Assembly: GCA_903856555.1 (NCBI GenBank)
Contig: CAIOCC010000046.1
Location: 1 to 31,083 of the forward strand
Length of the DNA: 31,083 nucleotides
Source: an uncultured Bacteroidota bacterium
GTDB lineage: Bacteria > Bacteroidota > Bacteroidia > UBA7662
Direction: 5' to 3'
Positions 22,125-30,320 of the stretch are shown here, in pieces (the stretch's first letter is position 1; the number at the start of each line of letters is the position of its first letter). Below the pieces are notes generated by a model. It made no database searches. It had not been told where the DNA came from and saw nothing but the letters and a program-made list of their open reading frames with translations. Both the position numbers and the translations under genes were made by a program.

Positions 22125-22819
22125 GTCCATCTTGCTCGCACATAGTGAATGGGAAGGCCTTGGGCCATGTACCTGGATTCATAGGTGGTTAGAACGGAGA
22201 GGGTCTCTTCCTCGTAGGCATTTCGTTGCGCCCTTTCATCCGGATGATGAACATCACGAATGCAGCGATCCAGGGTTAGGCCGTTATCTTTCCAGGCTTC
22301 CAAGGTGTATTCAAACAAAGCGGTATTATCGGTTTTGAGATGAAGGCAGCCCCCGTCTTGTAACACTTTACGGTATCTTTTTAGAAAAGCCGGACTCGTC
22401 AGCCGTTTTTTTTCGCGGCTTTCACGGGGTTGGGGATCCGGAAAGGTGATCCATATTTCGGAAATTTCTCCCTCGCCAAAATACATTTCGATGTCCTCCA
22501 GTCGGGTCCGCAAAAAGCCGGCGTTGTTCAGGCCAAGGGCTTCAATTTGTTTGGCACCGTGCCACATGCGGGCCCCTTTGATATCGGCCCCCAGCCAAAG
22601 GTGATCTGGTTTTTTGGAACCCACACCCACGGTCCACAGGCCTGTTCCGCAACCCAGCTCCAGGATAAGTGGGGGGTCTTGGTTTTGGGAAGGCGGGATT
22701 GTTAGCGCTTCGGGGTTTTGCAGGCGCTCCCGCCATGTCCACGCCGTGTTGGGGGGATGCTCCCATACCCGGGGCATGCGCGCCATTTCGGCAAAATGCA
22801 AAAGTTTGCGCCGTGACAA
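22121..22819 (-). CDS. trmB: tRNA (guanine-N7)-methyltransferase TrmB
   Basis: The enzyme methylates N7 of G46 in the variable loop of tRNAs with S-adenosylmethionine. Visible motifs are the SAM loop LELGCGTGLWTVGVG, the acidic strand LGADIKGARMWHGAKQ, IWITFPDPQPRESREKKRLTSPAFLKRY (the strongly conserved TrmB block) and LHLKTDNTALFEYT. The product has 232 residues with TTG 22819 as start (SRRKLLHFAEMARMP follows, as in family members). Upstream in-frame ATG codons would overlap pdxJ by about 95 bases and encode an unrelated peptide. With the TTG start the gene begins 7 bases after the pdxJ stop. It is third in a packed set with the Fe-S carrier and pdxJ genes. Confidence 0.92.
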   Translation of the reverse strand: MSRRKLLHFAEMARMPRVWEHPPNTAWTWRERLQNPEALTIPPSQNQDPPLILELGCGTGLWTVGVGSKKPDHLWLGADIKGARMWHGAKQIEALGLNNAGFLRTRLEDIEMYFGEGEISEIWITFPDPQPRESREKKRLTSPAFLKRYRKVLQDGGCLHLKTDNTALFEYTLEAWKDNGLTLDRCIRDVHHPDERAQRNAYEEETLSVLTTYESRYMAQGLPIHYVRARWT

Positions 22820-22826
22820 ACGAGTA

Positions 22827-23564
22827 TCAGGATGTTGGATTGCTATGCAGAGCCCGACGGTAGAGACGAACGGTGTTTTCGAGACCCAGGTACAGGGCAT
22901 CGGCCACCAGGGCATGCCCAATGGAAACTTCGTGCAAGCGCGGGAGACGGGCGTTCAATGCGCCCAGATTGGACAGATTCAAGTCATGACCCGCGTTCAC
23001 CAGCAGTCCACTTTCCAGAGCTCGGTGGTAGGTGGCCTCGTAGGGCGCGGTGCAGTTATCCGTTTTGTCTTTTGAATCATAACAACGGGCAAAGCTTTCG
23101 GTGTACAATTCGACCGCTTGGGCGCCCAGTTCCGCTGCTTGTTCTGCATGGCGCGGGTTCGGATCAATAAAAAGGGAAACCCGAATGCCTGCGGCGTTCA
23201 GTTTTGCTATGAGTGGCCGCAATCGTTCCCCGTCCTGATCAAAATCCCAACCATGGTCCGATGTCCGTTGGAGGGGGTGATCGGGGACCAAGGTGGCCTG
23301 AGCTGGCCGCACCTCCAGAACCAAATCCATATAGTACGATTCCAAAGGATTCCCCTCCACATTCAACTCGGTGCTCAAGGACTGACGCAGCGCCCTAACA
23401 TCGTCGGGGCGTACATGACGGGCATCGGGACGGGGATGCACGGTGATTCCATCGGCCCCAAATCGTTCGCAATCCAAGGCAAATTGGACCGGATCGGGCA
23501 CACCATGGTCCCTGCTGTTTCGCAGCAGCGCTATTTTGTTGACATTAACGCTGAGGCGGGTCAA
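22827..23564 (-). CDS. pdxJ: Pyridoxine 5'-phosphate synthase PdxJ
   Basis: PdxJ condenses 1-deoxyxylulose 5-phosphate with 3-amino-2-oxopropyl phosphate to make pyridoxine 5'-phosphate, the last ring-forming step of DXP-dependent vitamin B6 synthesis. The 245 residues show the full family pattern: LSVNVNKIALLRNSR at the N-terminus, ADGITVHPRPDARHV, LNVEGNP, ATLVPDHP, VSLFIDPNP, VELYTESFA, and the phosphate loop LLVNAGHDLNLSNL, then EVSIGHALVADAL. The start is TTG at 23564; its TTGA overlaps the TGA stop of the Fe-S carrier gene. B6 is the cofactor of two enzymes encoded nearby (Kbl and GcvP). Confidence 0.96.
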   Translation of the reverse strand: MTRLSVNVNKIALLRNSRDHGVPDPVQFALDCERFGADGITVHPRPDARHVRPDDVRALRQSLSTELNVEGNPLESYYMDLVLEVRPAQATLVPDHPLQRTSDHGWDFDQDGERLRPLIAKLNAAGIRVSLFIDPNPRHAEQAAELGAQAVELYTESFARCYDSKDKTDNCTAPYEATYHRALESGLLVNAGHDLNLSNLGALNARLPRLHEVSIGHALVADALYLGLENTVRLYRRALHSNPTS

Positions 23565-23887
23565 AGCGAAAAGCTCTCACCGCAGGCGCAGGATCGGGCG
23601 GCGTTGGGGTTGTTAAAATGAAAGCCCTTGCCGTTCAGGCCATCGCTAAAGTCCAGTTCGGTACCAACGAGGTACACCAAGCTTTTTTTGTCGCAAAGCA
23701 GGCGAACCCCATGCTCCTCAAAACGTTGGTCTTCCGGGAGGGGCTCGGCTTCAAAATCCATACGGTAGCTTAGGCCGGAGCATCCGCCGCTGAGGACCGA
23801 AATCCGCAGGTAGGACTTACCGGCTTGTTCGGGGTCCTGTAGCAGGCTGCGAACCTTGTCGGCGGCTTTGGGGGAAACTTGAATCAT
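23561..23887 (-). CDS. A-type iron-sulfur carrier (IscA/ErpA/SufA family)
   Basis: This 108-residue protein has the three conserved cysteines of the HesB/IscA family: Cys36 in SGGCSGLSY and Cys100/Cys102 in RSCACGESF near the C-terminus. It binds or passes Fe-S clusters to target enzymes in the cytoplasm. The sequence YLRISVLSGGCSGLSYRMDFE and the GFHFNNPNA block are typical. ATG 23887 is chosen over GTG 23896, which would lie on the promoter -7 element. Which of the named A-type carriers it corresponds to cannot be told from the sequence. It is first of three overlapping or abutting genes. Confidence 0.92.
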   Translation of the reverse strand: MIQVSPKAADKVRSLLQDPEQAGKSYLRISVLSGGCSGLSYRMDFEAEPLPEDQRFEEHGVRLLCDKKSLVYLVGTELDFSDGLNGKGFHFNNPNAARSCACGESFSL

Positions 23888-23895
23888 GGTTCTCA

Positions 23896-23903
23896 CAAAA
23901 TTA
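23896..23903 (-). promoter_or_regulatory. -7 element before the Fe-S carrier gene
   Basis: On the minus strand TAATTTTG matches TAnnTTTG and ends eight bases before ATG 23887, predicting a very short leader. A matching -33 TTTG at 19-21 bases is not visible. Confidence 0.5.
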
Positions 23904-23939
23904 GGGTCACCGAGCGGAATCGTAGCGATGCCTTGCCGT

Positions 23940-23946
23940 TATTTTG
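23940..23946 (+). promoter_or_regulatory. Possible -7 element before the epimerase gene
   Basis: TATTTTG is one spacer base shorter than TAnnTTTG and lies 34 bases before ATG 23981 in the 93-base divergent gap. Support is weak. Confidence 0.3.
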
Positions 23947-23980
23947 TGACAGCTAGATCGCCTTATTCAACCCCTAACCT

Positions 23981-24484
23981 ATGGAGCCCGCACCCGTTCA
24001 CCCTGGATTGAACCCCGAATTCCCTAACGATTTGACCCGTATTGAGCATCTTGGGATTGCGGTGCGGTCGCTGGCCGAGTCCGAGCCGCTGTACACCCGC
24101 CTCTTGGGCACCCCGCCCTACCGAAAAGAAACCGTTGAAAGCGAAGGGGTGAACACTCTATTTTACAGAGTGGGTCCCAACAAAGTGGAGTTGCTGGAAA
24201 GCCTGCGCCCCGATAGCCCGATAGCCCGTTTTTTGGAGGCCAAAGGCGAAGGACTCCATCATGTGGCCTATGCGGTTGATGACATCCGGGTGACCATGCA
24301 GAGGCTCCAAAACCAAGGGTTTCAGTTGTTATCCGCAGAACCCAAGGTAGGCGCGGAACGTCAATGGGTTTGCTTTGTACACCCGCGCAGTGCCGGGGGA
24401 ATTCTGGTGGAGCTTTGCCAAGCGATGCCGGCCGAAGAGGGCCTGTCGACCACGCCGGCAAGCGAGGAGTCTCCTAGATCTTAG
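23981..24484 (+). CDS. mce: Methylmalonyl-CoA epimerase
   Basis: The enzyme interconverts the (S)- and (R)-methylmalonyl-CoA epimers so that B12-dependent methylmalonyl-CoA mutase can work in propionate or branched-chain metabolism. The 167-residue product is a glyoxalase/VOC fold with metal ligands expected at His23 (RIEHLGIAV), Glu70 (NKVELLES), His94 (GLHHVAYAV) and Glu144 (GILVELCQ); the block SPIARFLEAKGEGLHHVA is highly diagnostic. About 18 residues precede the core and a 20-residue polar tail follows it. It is divergent from the Fe-S carrier gene and convergent with kbl. No methylmalonyl-CoA mutase gene lies in the window; icmF is 10 kb away and acts on a different substrate. Confidence 0.93.
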   Translation: MEPAPVHPGLNPEFPNDLTRIEHLGIAVRSLAESEPLYTRLLGTPPYRKETVESEGVNTLFYRVGPNKVELLESLRPDSPIARFLEAKGEGLHHVAYAVDDIRVTMQRLQNQGFQLLSAEPKVGAERQWVCFVHPRSAGGILVELCQAMPAEEGLSTTPASEESPRS

Positions 24485-24503
24485 TCGCTAGGGATGGGCT
24501 TCC

Positions 24504-25712
24504 TTAGGCGGGGATGACCCCAAGTTGTTTGCCGACCTTGCCAAAGGCTTCTAGCATATGCTCCAAATGGGCCCGTGTATGGGCTGCCGAAAGTTGCACC
24601 CGAATCCGGGCCTGGCCTTGGGGAACCACCGGAAAAAAGAATCCAATAACATAAACCCCTTCGTCCAAGAGGGCATCGGCCATGCGCTGACTAAGGGAGG
24701 CATCGTATAACATAATGGGCACAATAGCCGAAGCCCCGTCCTTGTAATCAAAGCCAAGGGCACGGATTCCTTCTTTGAAGAAACGCACATTTTCGGCAAG
24801 TTTTAGAGCCAAGTCATTGCTGTGTTCTAACATTCTAAAAACCTCCAACGAGGCGCCCACAATCGCCGGGGCCAGGGAATTGCTGAAGAGGTAAGGTCTA
24901 GAGCGTTGGCGCAGCATGGCGATGACATCTGCGCGACCGGTGGTGTATCCTCCCATGGCACCGCCCAAGGCTTTGCCTAAGGTTCCGGTGACCAAATCGA
25001 TTTGACCGTGCACCCCGCATAATTCAGGGGTTCCGCGTCCGCTGGCTCCAAGGAATCCGGCGGCATGGCATTCATCTACCATGGTGAGGGCCCCGTAGGC
25101 TTTGGCCAATTCGACGATCCGATCCAGTTGAGCGACATAACCATCCATGCTAAAGACACCGTCCGTAACAATGAGCACCGTTTCGTGTCCGGCCTCTTTG
25201 CATTCGCGCAGGCAACGCTCTAAGTCGGCCATGTCGTTGTTCGCATAGCGGTAGCGCGCTGCTTTGCAGAGGCGGACCCCGTCGATGATCGAAGCATGAT
25301 TGAGGGCATCGCTGATGATCGCGTCTTTTTCGCCAAGCAAGGGTTCAAAAACGCCCCCGTTGGCGTCAAAGGCTGCAGCGTAGAGAATGCTGTCTTCGGT
25401 GCCGTAGAAATGCGCAATGGCCGCTTCGAGATCCTTGTGAATGCGCTGTGTCCCACAGATAAAGCGCACTGAACTCATCCCAAAACCGTATTCGTCCAGG
25501 GCCCGGTGTGCGGCCGCAATCACCGATGGGTGGCTGGACAACCCCAGGTAATTATTCGCACAGCCGTTGATGACGACGCGGCCGTCTTCCAAGGTTATTT
25601 CAGCGCCTTGGGGAGAAACCAGGATACGTTCCTTTTTGTAAAGACCCTGATCGCGCAGGTCTTGAAGTTCTTTTTGGAGTTTGGGTCCCAAGCCTTCGTG
25701 ATACGGTTGCAT
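24504..25712 (-). CDS. kbl: Glycine C-acetyltransferase (2-amino-3-ketobutyrate CoA ligase)
   Basis: This PLP enzyme of the alpha-oxoamine synthase family splits 2-amino-3-ketobutyrate with CoA into glycine and acetyl-CoA in threonine breakdown. The 402 residues match Kbl length (about 398). PLP-binding features are Lys247 in TGTLGKALGG, Asp213 and His216 in VDECHAAG, and His139 in LNHASIIDG. The N-terminal substrate-specific blocks CANNYLGLSSHP and FGMSSVRFICGTQ favour Kbl over BioF or serine palmitoyltransferase. ATG 25712 starts 15 bases after the obgE stop, so the gene is probably last in adk-obgE-kbl. A -7-like sequence with one mismatch lies before its start. Threonine dehydrogenase is not in the window. 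Confidence 0.93.
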   Translation of the reverse strand: MQPYHEGLGPKLQKELQDLRDQGLYKKERILVSPQGAEITLEDGRVVINGCANNYLGLSSHPSVIAAAHRALDEYGFGMSSVRFICGTQRIHKDLEAAIAHFYGTEDSILYAAAFDANGGVFEPLLGEKDAIISDALNHASIIDGVRLCKAARYRYANNDMADLERCLRECKEAGHETVLIVTDGVFSMDGYVAQLDRIVELAKAYGALTMVDECHAAGFLGASGRGTPELCGVHGQIDLVTGTLGKALGGAMGGYTTGRADVIAMLRQRSRPYLFSNSLAPAIVGASLEVFRMLEHSNDLALKLAENVRFFKEGIRALGFDYKDGASAIVPIMLYDASLSQRMADALLDEGVYVIGFFFPVVPQGQARIRVQLSAAHTRAHLEHMLEAFGKVGKQLGVIPA

Positions 25713-25727
25713 GACGAAAAAATTAGA

Positions 25728-26717
25728 TTATTGTAACAATTTCCAAAGTTCATCTTTGAGTTCCGGGATGCCTTCCCCGGTGACCGAGCAAATGAACAAG
25801 GCAGGTATTCCCTCCGGTAATTCTTTGGCCAGGCCTTCGCGGAGTTCGGCGTCGGCCAAATCCGATTTGCTAATGGCCAAAAACCTTCTTTTGGTTAGCA
25901 ATTCCGGGTTGTAGGCCTCCAATTCGTGAACCAGAATCCGGTATTGCTCTTGGATAGAGTCTGCATCGGCCGGAACAACAAAAAGCAAAACCGAATTGCG
26001 TTCGATATGCCTCAAAAAACGATGACCTAGACCCTTGCCGGCATGGGCTCCTTCGATAAGACCGGGGATATCCGCCATCACAAAGGACCGATAGTCCCTG
26101 TAAGGAACAATGCCTAGGTTGGGAACCAAGGTGGTAAAGGGGTAATCGGCAATTTCGGGTTTGGCAGCCGAGACGGAGGCCAGGAGGGTGCTTTTGCCGG
26201 CGTTGGGGAAGCCAACCAGTCCCACATCGGCCAATATTTTGAGTTCCAGGATGCGCCATTCCTCTTGTCCGGGTTCTCCGGGTTGAGCAAAACGAGGCGA
26301 CTGTCGCGTAGCGCTTTTGAAGTGATGATTTCCCTGTCCGCCGCGTCCCCCGTTCAGCAGAATGGCTTCTTGGCCATCGGTGGTGATTTCCAGGATTTTT
26401 TCGCCGGTCTCGGGATCCCGGGCCACCGTACCCAAGGGCACTTCCAAGACCACGTCGGATCCTTGCGCCCCTGTTTTGAGCCCGGAGGAACCGTTGACGC
26501 CCGCATCGGCCATGACATGCTTGCGGTATTTGAGGTGAAGGAGGGTCCACAACTGGGCATTGCCCCGCAGGATGATGTGACCGCCACGGCCACCGTCTCC
26601 CCCGTCAGGACCTCCTTTGGCCGTGACTTTATCTCTGTGAAAATGCACGGAACCGGCGCCACCGCTACCGGATCGGCAACAGATTTTGACATAATCAACA
26701 AAATTTCCTTCGGCCAT
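25728..26717 (-). CDS. obgE: Obg/CgtA ribosome-associated GTPase
   Basis: Obg is an essential GTPase that binds the 50S ribosomal subunit and links its assembly to nutrient status. The 329-residue product has the glycine-rich Obg fold (1-160; GSGGAGSVHF, GGPDGGDGGRGG, GGRGGQGNHHFKS), followed by the G domain: G1 GFPNAGKS (169-176), G3 DIPG (216-219) and G4 read as SKSD (283-286) in place of NKxD. There is no Obg C-terminal OCT domain, giving the short form common in this phylum. It begins 16 bases after the adk stop. Confidence 0.96.
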   Translation of the reverse strand: MAEGNFVDYVKICCRSGSGGAGSVHFHRDKVTAKGGPDGGDGGRGGHIILRGNAQLWTLLHLKYRKHVMADAGVNGSSGLKTGAQGSDVVLEVPLGTVARDPETGEKILEITTDGQEAILLNGGRGGQGNHHFKSATRQSPRFAQPGEPGQEEWRILELKILADVGLVGFPNAGKSTLLASVSAAKPEIADYPFTTLVPNLGIVPYRDYRSFVMADIPGLIEGAHAGKGLGHRFLRHIERNSVLLFVVPADADSIQEQYRILVHELEAYNPELLTKRRFLAISKSDLADAELREGLAKELPEGIPALFICSVTGEGIPELKDELWKLLQ

Positions 26718-26733
26718 GGAGCATCAAGGCTGG

Positions 26734-27306
26734 TTAGCAGCCGACGGCCTCCCGTATCCGAGTATAGATTTCTTCGATACTCCCGATGCCATCCACTTCC
26801 TTCCATTTGTTTTGGTGGGCGTAGTATTGGGCGACGGGTGCTGTCTTGGCTTGGTATTCTTCGATTCGTTGAGCGATGATGTCTTCGTTTTGGTCGTCGG
26901 CCCTGCCAGAGTCTTTGCCTCGAAGCAGGAGTCTCTGGACCAGTTCGGGCTGGGGAACCACCATGGAAACCATGCAACGGATGCTTTGGCCCAACCCTTC
27001 GAGCAGGGCATCCAAGGCCTCGGCCTGGGCCAAGGTCCTGGGGAAACCATCGAAAATAAATCCGGCGGCATCGGGACTTTCTTCCAAACGATGCCGGATC
27101 ATCCCAATCACGACGTGATCGGGTACCAACAAGCCGGCGTTCATCAGGCCCTGGGCTTCCAGCCCTAGGGGGGTTCCGGCGGCGATCTGAGCACGGAGCA
27201 AGTCCCCGGTCGAAAGGTGAACGAGCCCCAAATCCCGGATCAAGTTTTGGGACTGGGTGCCCTTGCCGGCTCCGGGGGGGCCAAAGAGGACAATATTCAT
27301 CATCAT
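26734..27306 (-). CDS. adk: Adenylate kinase, short-lid type
   Basis: Adenylate kinase keeps ATP, ADP and AMP in balance. The 190-residue product has the P-loop GPPGAGKG (9-16), the AMP-binding STGDLLR and FDGFPRTLAQAEALD blocks, and a short lid (LLRGKDSGRADDQNEDI) without the zinc cysteines of long-lid enzymes. Three ATG codons in a row (27306, 27303, 27300) open the frame; MNIVLFGPPG from 27300 is an equally good start. Its -7 element lies four bases before the first ATG and it is divergent from gcvP across 72 bases. It leads the adk-obgE-kbl run. Confidence 0.96.
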   Translation of the reverse strand: MMMNIVLFGPPGAGKGTQSQNLIRDLGLVHLSTGDLLRAQIAAGTPLGLEAQGLMNAGLLVPDHVVIGMIRHRLEESPDAAGFIFDGFPRTLAQAEALDALLEGLGQSIRCMVSMVVPQPELVQRLLLRGKDSGRADDQNEDIIAQRIEEYQAKTAPVAQYYAHQNKWKEVDGIGSIEEIYTRIREAVGC

Positions 27307-27310
27307 GGCC

Positions 27311-27318
27311 CAAAAGTA
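27311..27318 (-). promoter_or_regulatory. adk -7 element next to the start codon
   Basis: On the minus strand TACTTTTG, identical to the metG -7 element, ends four bases before the first adk ATG. No TTTG -33 element is seen at 19-21 bases. A leaderless or nearly leaderless mRNA is predicted; the run of three ATG codons may help such starts. Confidence 0.5.
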
Positions 27319-27364
27319 CGAAACAAGGGAGGGGGGCGGGGCCTGTTTCCCTCGCTCTGTTCCC

Positions 27365-27372
27365 TAATTTTG
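27365..27372 (+). promoter_or_regulatory. gcvP -7 element next to the start codon
   Basis: TAATTTTG matches TAnnTTTG and ends six bases before ATG 27379. The -33 region is weak. No glycine riboswitch is present in the 72-base gap to adk. Confidence 0.5.
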
Positions 27373-27378
27373 CGGCTT

Positions 27379-30255
27379 ATGTCCACATCCTTTCATACGA
27401 CCCCCGAAGACGCCTTTGTACGCCGGCATATCGGCATCAACCAAAAGGCCTTGAAACACATGCTCCAAACGGTTGGAGCGACCGATTTGGAAAGCCTGGT
27501 GGCAGAAACGGTCCCGGCTAGCATTCGAAGCCATGGGCCCATGAATCTTCCGGCCCCCATGACAGAGCAGGAAATGCTGACCGAGCTGGGTCGGATCGGT
27601 GACAAGAACAAAGTCTTTCGGAGCTATATCGGATCCGGCTATTATGGAACCCTGACGCCGGGGGTCATTCTTCGAAATATTTTGGAGAACCCGGGTTGGT
27701 ACACCCAGTACACGCCTTACCAGGCCGAGATTGCCCAAGGTCGGCTGGAGGCTCTCCTGAATTTTCAAACCATGGTTTGCGATCTCACCGGGATGGAAAT
27801 TGCCAACGCATCCCTGTTGGATGAATCCACCGCAGCCGCAGAGGCCATGCTCATGCTGTTTGCCAATCGGAAGAAAACCGATCATCGCAAAATTTTTGTT
27901 TCCCACAAATGTTTTCCGCAGACCAGGGCCGTCCTAGAAACCCGCGCTGAACCACTTGGAATAGAGGTTGTTACGGGAAGAATTGAGGACATGAATTGCA
28001 ACGACGGCTATTTTGCCTGCATGTTTCAATACCCCGACGGCTACGGGAGAGTCAAGGATTATGCACCGTTTTGCAAAATGGCCCAAGAGGCCGGCGTGGC
28101 CACGGCGGTGGTGGCCGATTTGATGGCGTTGGTTTTGTTACCATCGCCTGGTAGTTGGGGTGCGGATGTGGTGGTGGGTTCGGCCCAGCGCTTTGGGGTG
28201 CCCATGGGCTACGGGGGGCCTCATGCCGCGTTTTTTGCGACGCGTGATACCTACAAAAGACATCTTCCAGGCCGACTCATCGGGGTAAGTGTGGATGCCG
28301 AAGGCAAAACAGCCTACCGGATGGCCCTCCAAACGCGGGAGCAACACATTCGCCGCGAAAAAGCGACCTCTAACATTTGCACGGCCCAGGTTTTGTTGGC
28401 CATTATGGCTTCGATGTACGCTGTTTACCATGGTCCTGACGGTCTCAAGGCTTTGGCGAATCGAATTCATCGTCGGGCCAGGGTTCTGGATGCCGCGCTG
28501 CGGGCTTTGGGTTTTGACCAAGTGAACGACCTATATTTTGACACCTTGGTATGTTCGATGGACGATGAATCGCTCGAGAAAATTCGGGTGATAGCCGAAT
28601 CCAAGGAAATCAATTTCAATTTCTTGGTCAAGGGGCAGGTCGGGATTTCGGTGGATGAAACAACGTCTTTGCAAGATTTGGCGCAGGTTGTTTCTGTTTT
28701 TGGAGCCATCACCAACGGACTGCAGGTGGATGTCATTGAATTGGATCGTCAATTGGGACCGGAAGAACTCCCTTTGCGATCCGATGCCATTCTGCAGCAT
28801 CCAGTTTTTAATCGATACCACAGCGAGCACGAAATATTGCGTTATATCAAAAGATTGGAAAGCAAAGATTTATCCCTTTGTCACTCCATGATACCGCTGG
28901 GTTCCTGCACCATGAAGCTGAATGCCTCCGCCGAAATGATGCCCATCACTTGGTCTTCTTTTGCGAACATTCATCCCCTGGCGCCAACGAGTCAATCAAT
29001 TGGTTATCAGCAGATTTTCGCGGAACTCCGCCAGTACCTCCGGGAGGTAACGGGTTTTGCTGATGTGAGTCTACAACCCAATTCAGGCGCACAGGGTGAA
29101 TACACCGGCCTCATGGTCATTCGGGCCTATCACAGGGCGCGCGGTGATATGCATCGTAACATTGCGTTGATCCCCTCCTCGGCTCACGGAACCAATCCCG
29201 CATCGGCGGTGATGGCCGGCATGCAGGTCGTGGTTGTGGCCTGCGATGCGCAGGGCAATGTGGATGTTGATGACCTCCGTGAAAAAGCCCTCCTTCACAG
29301 CCATGCGCTTTCCTGCCTAATGGTCACTTATCCCAGCACCCACGGTGTTTTTGAGGACCAAATTCAGGAAATTTGTAACATTGTTCACGAAAATGGCGGC
29401 CAGGTTTATATGGACGGGGCCAACATGAACGCCCAGGTTGGCTTGACATCGCCTGCTTTGATCGGCGCGGATGTTTGTCACTTGAACCTCCACAAAACCT
29501 TTTGCATACCCCATGGCGGCGGTGGTCCCGGCATGGGTCCGATCGGGGTAGCTGCTCAGTTGGCTCCTTACTTGCCCAGTCATCCGGTCGTCTCCTGCGG
29601 CGGACCGGAGGGCATCGGCCCCGTATCGGCGGCGCCCTACGGGAGTGCCAGCATTCTTTTGATATCGTATGCCTACATTCGAATGATGGGGGCCCAGGGT
29701 TTAACAGAGGCCACCCGTTACGCCATTTTGAACGCCAATTACATCAAAAACCGACTGGAAGGGTCCTACGGGGTTTTGTACACCAATGCCAACAACCGTT
29801 GTGCCCACGAGATGATTTTGGACATGCGCCCCTTCAAAACCAGTGCCGGGGTGGAGGTGGAGGATATTGCCAAACGATTGATGGATTTTGGTTTTCATGC
29901 GCCCACCGTTTCATTCCCTGTGGCTGGGACGATGATGGTGGAACCGACGGAGTCCGAGAGCCTGGAGGAATTGGATCGTTTTTGCGAGGCGATGTTGGCA
30001 ATTCGTCGCGAAATCGCAGCCATCGAAAACGGGGCAGCCGACCGCGCGGACAATCCCCTCAAGAACGCCCCTCACACGGCCCGCGTTTTGGTTGCAGAGA
30101 CTTGGAATAGGCCCTACAGTCGTCAGGAAGCGGTTTACCCAGCCCCTTGGTCCGAGCAAAACAAGTTTTGGCCATCGGTGGCCCGGGTGGACAATACCTA
30201 CGGGGATCGGAACCTGGTTTGTGCTTGTCCCCCTTTGGAGAGCTACGCGGTCTGA
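27379..30255 (+). CDS. gcvP: Glycine dehydrogenase (decarboxylating), P-protein
   Basis: The P-protein of the glycine cleavage system decarboxylates glycine with PLP and passes the aminomethyl group to the lipoyl H-protein. Counted from ATG 27379 it has 958 residues, the normal length of the single-chain form. The N-terminal half starts FVRRHIGINQKALKHML and includes ASLLDESTAAAEAM; the C-terminal half carries PLP-lysine Lys706 in NLHKTFCIPHGGGGPG and the preceding MIPLGSCTMKLN and SAHGTNPASA blocks. The frame is open upstream to 27217, but that part overlaps the adk gene on the other strand and does not resemble the family. Other system genes (gcvT, gcvH) are absent here, so gcvP is probably a single-gene unit. 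Confidence 0.97.
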   Translation: MSTSFHTTPEDAFVRRHIGINQKALKHMLQTVGATDLESLVAETVPASIRSHGPMNLPAPMTEQEMLTELGRIGDKNKVFRSYIGSGYYGTLTPGVILRNILENPGWYTQYTPYQAEIAQGRLEALLNFQTMVCDLTGMEIANASLLDESTAAAEAMLMLFANRKKTDHRKIFVSHKCFPQTRAVLETRAEPLGIEVVTGRIEDMNCNDGYFACMFQYPDGYGRVKDYAPFCKMAQEAGVATAVVADLMALVLLPSPGSWGADVVVGSAQRFGVPMGYGGPHAAFFATRDTYKRHLPGRLIGVSVDAEGKTAYRMALQTREQHIRREKATSNICTAQVLLAIMASMYAVYHGPDGLKALANRIHRRARVLDAALRALGFDQVNDLYFDTLVCSMDDESLEKIRVIAESKEINFNFLVKGQVGISVDETTSLQDLAQVVSVFGAITNGLQVDVIELDRQLGPEELPLRSDAILQHPVFNRYHSEHEILRYIKRLESKDLSLCHSMIPLGSCTMKLNASAEMMPITWSSFANIHPLAPTSQSIGYQQIFAELRQYLREVTGFADVSLQPNSGAQGEYTGLMVIRAYHRARGDMHRNIALIPSSAHGTNPASAVMAGMQVVVVACDAQGNVDVDDLREKALLHSHALSCLMVTYPSTHGVFEDQIQEICNIVHENGGQVYMDGANMNAQVGLTSPALIGADVCHLNLHKTFCIPHGGGGPGMGPIGVAAQLAPYLPSHPVVSCGGPEGIGPVSAAPYGSASILLISYAYIRMMGAQGLTEATRYAILNANYIKNRLEGSYGVLYTNANNRCAHEMILDMRPFKTSAGVEVEDIAKRLMDFGFHAPTVSFPVAGTMMVEPTESESLEELDRFCEAMLAIRREIAAIENGAADRADNPLKNAPHTARVLVAETWNRPYSRQEAVYPAPWSEQNKFWPSVARVDNTYGDRNLVCACPPLESYAV

Positions 30256-30292
30256 AAAGGGTCAAGAGGCCGTTTTTAGGGCGTTTGGTGTG

Positions 30293-30300
30293 TAACTTTG
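30293..30300 (+). promoter_or_regulatory. -7 element upstream of the adhesin-like gene
   Basis: TAACTTTG matches TAnnTTTG exactly and ends 20 bases before ATG 30321 (41 before ATG 30342). A TTTG occurs only six bases upstream, not at the usual -33 spacing, so the promoter is incomplete by consensus. Confidence 0.45.
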
Positions 30301-30320
30301 GTAATCTCATTCATTAAGGA

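Noticed and set aside
26354..27313. A 319-codon minus-strand frame across adk and obgE
   Set aside because: It is a shadow frame rich in R, P and S over two genes with full sets of family motifs.
27307..27378. Glycine riboswitch upstream of gcvP
   Set aside because: The gap is 72 bases and filled by two promoters, too short for the aptamer and without its conserved motifs.
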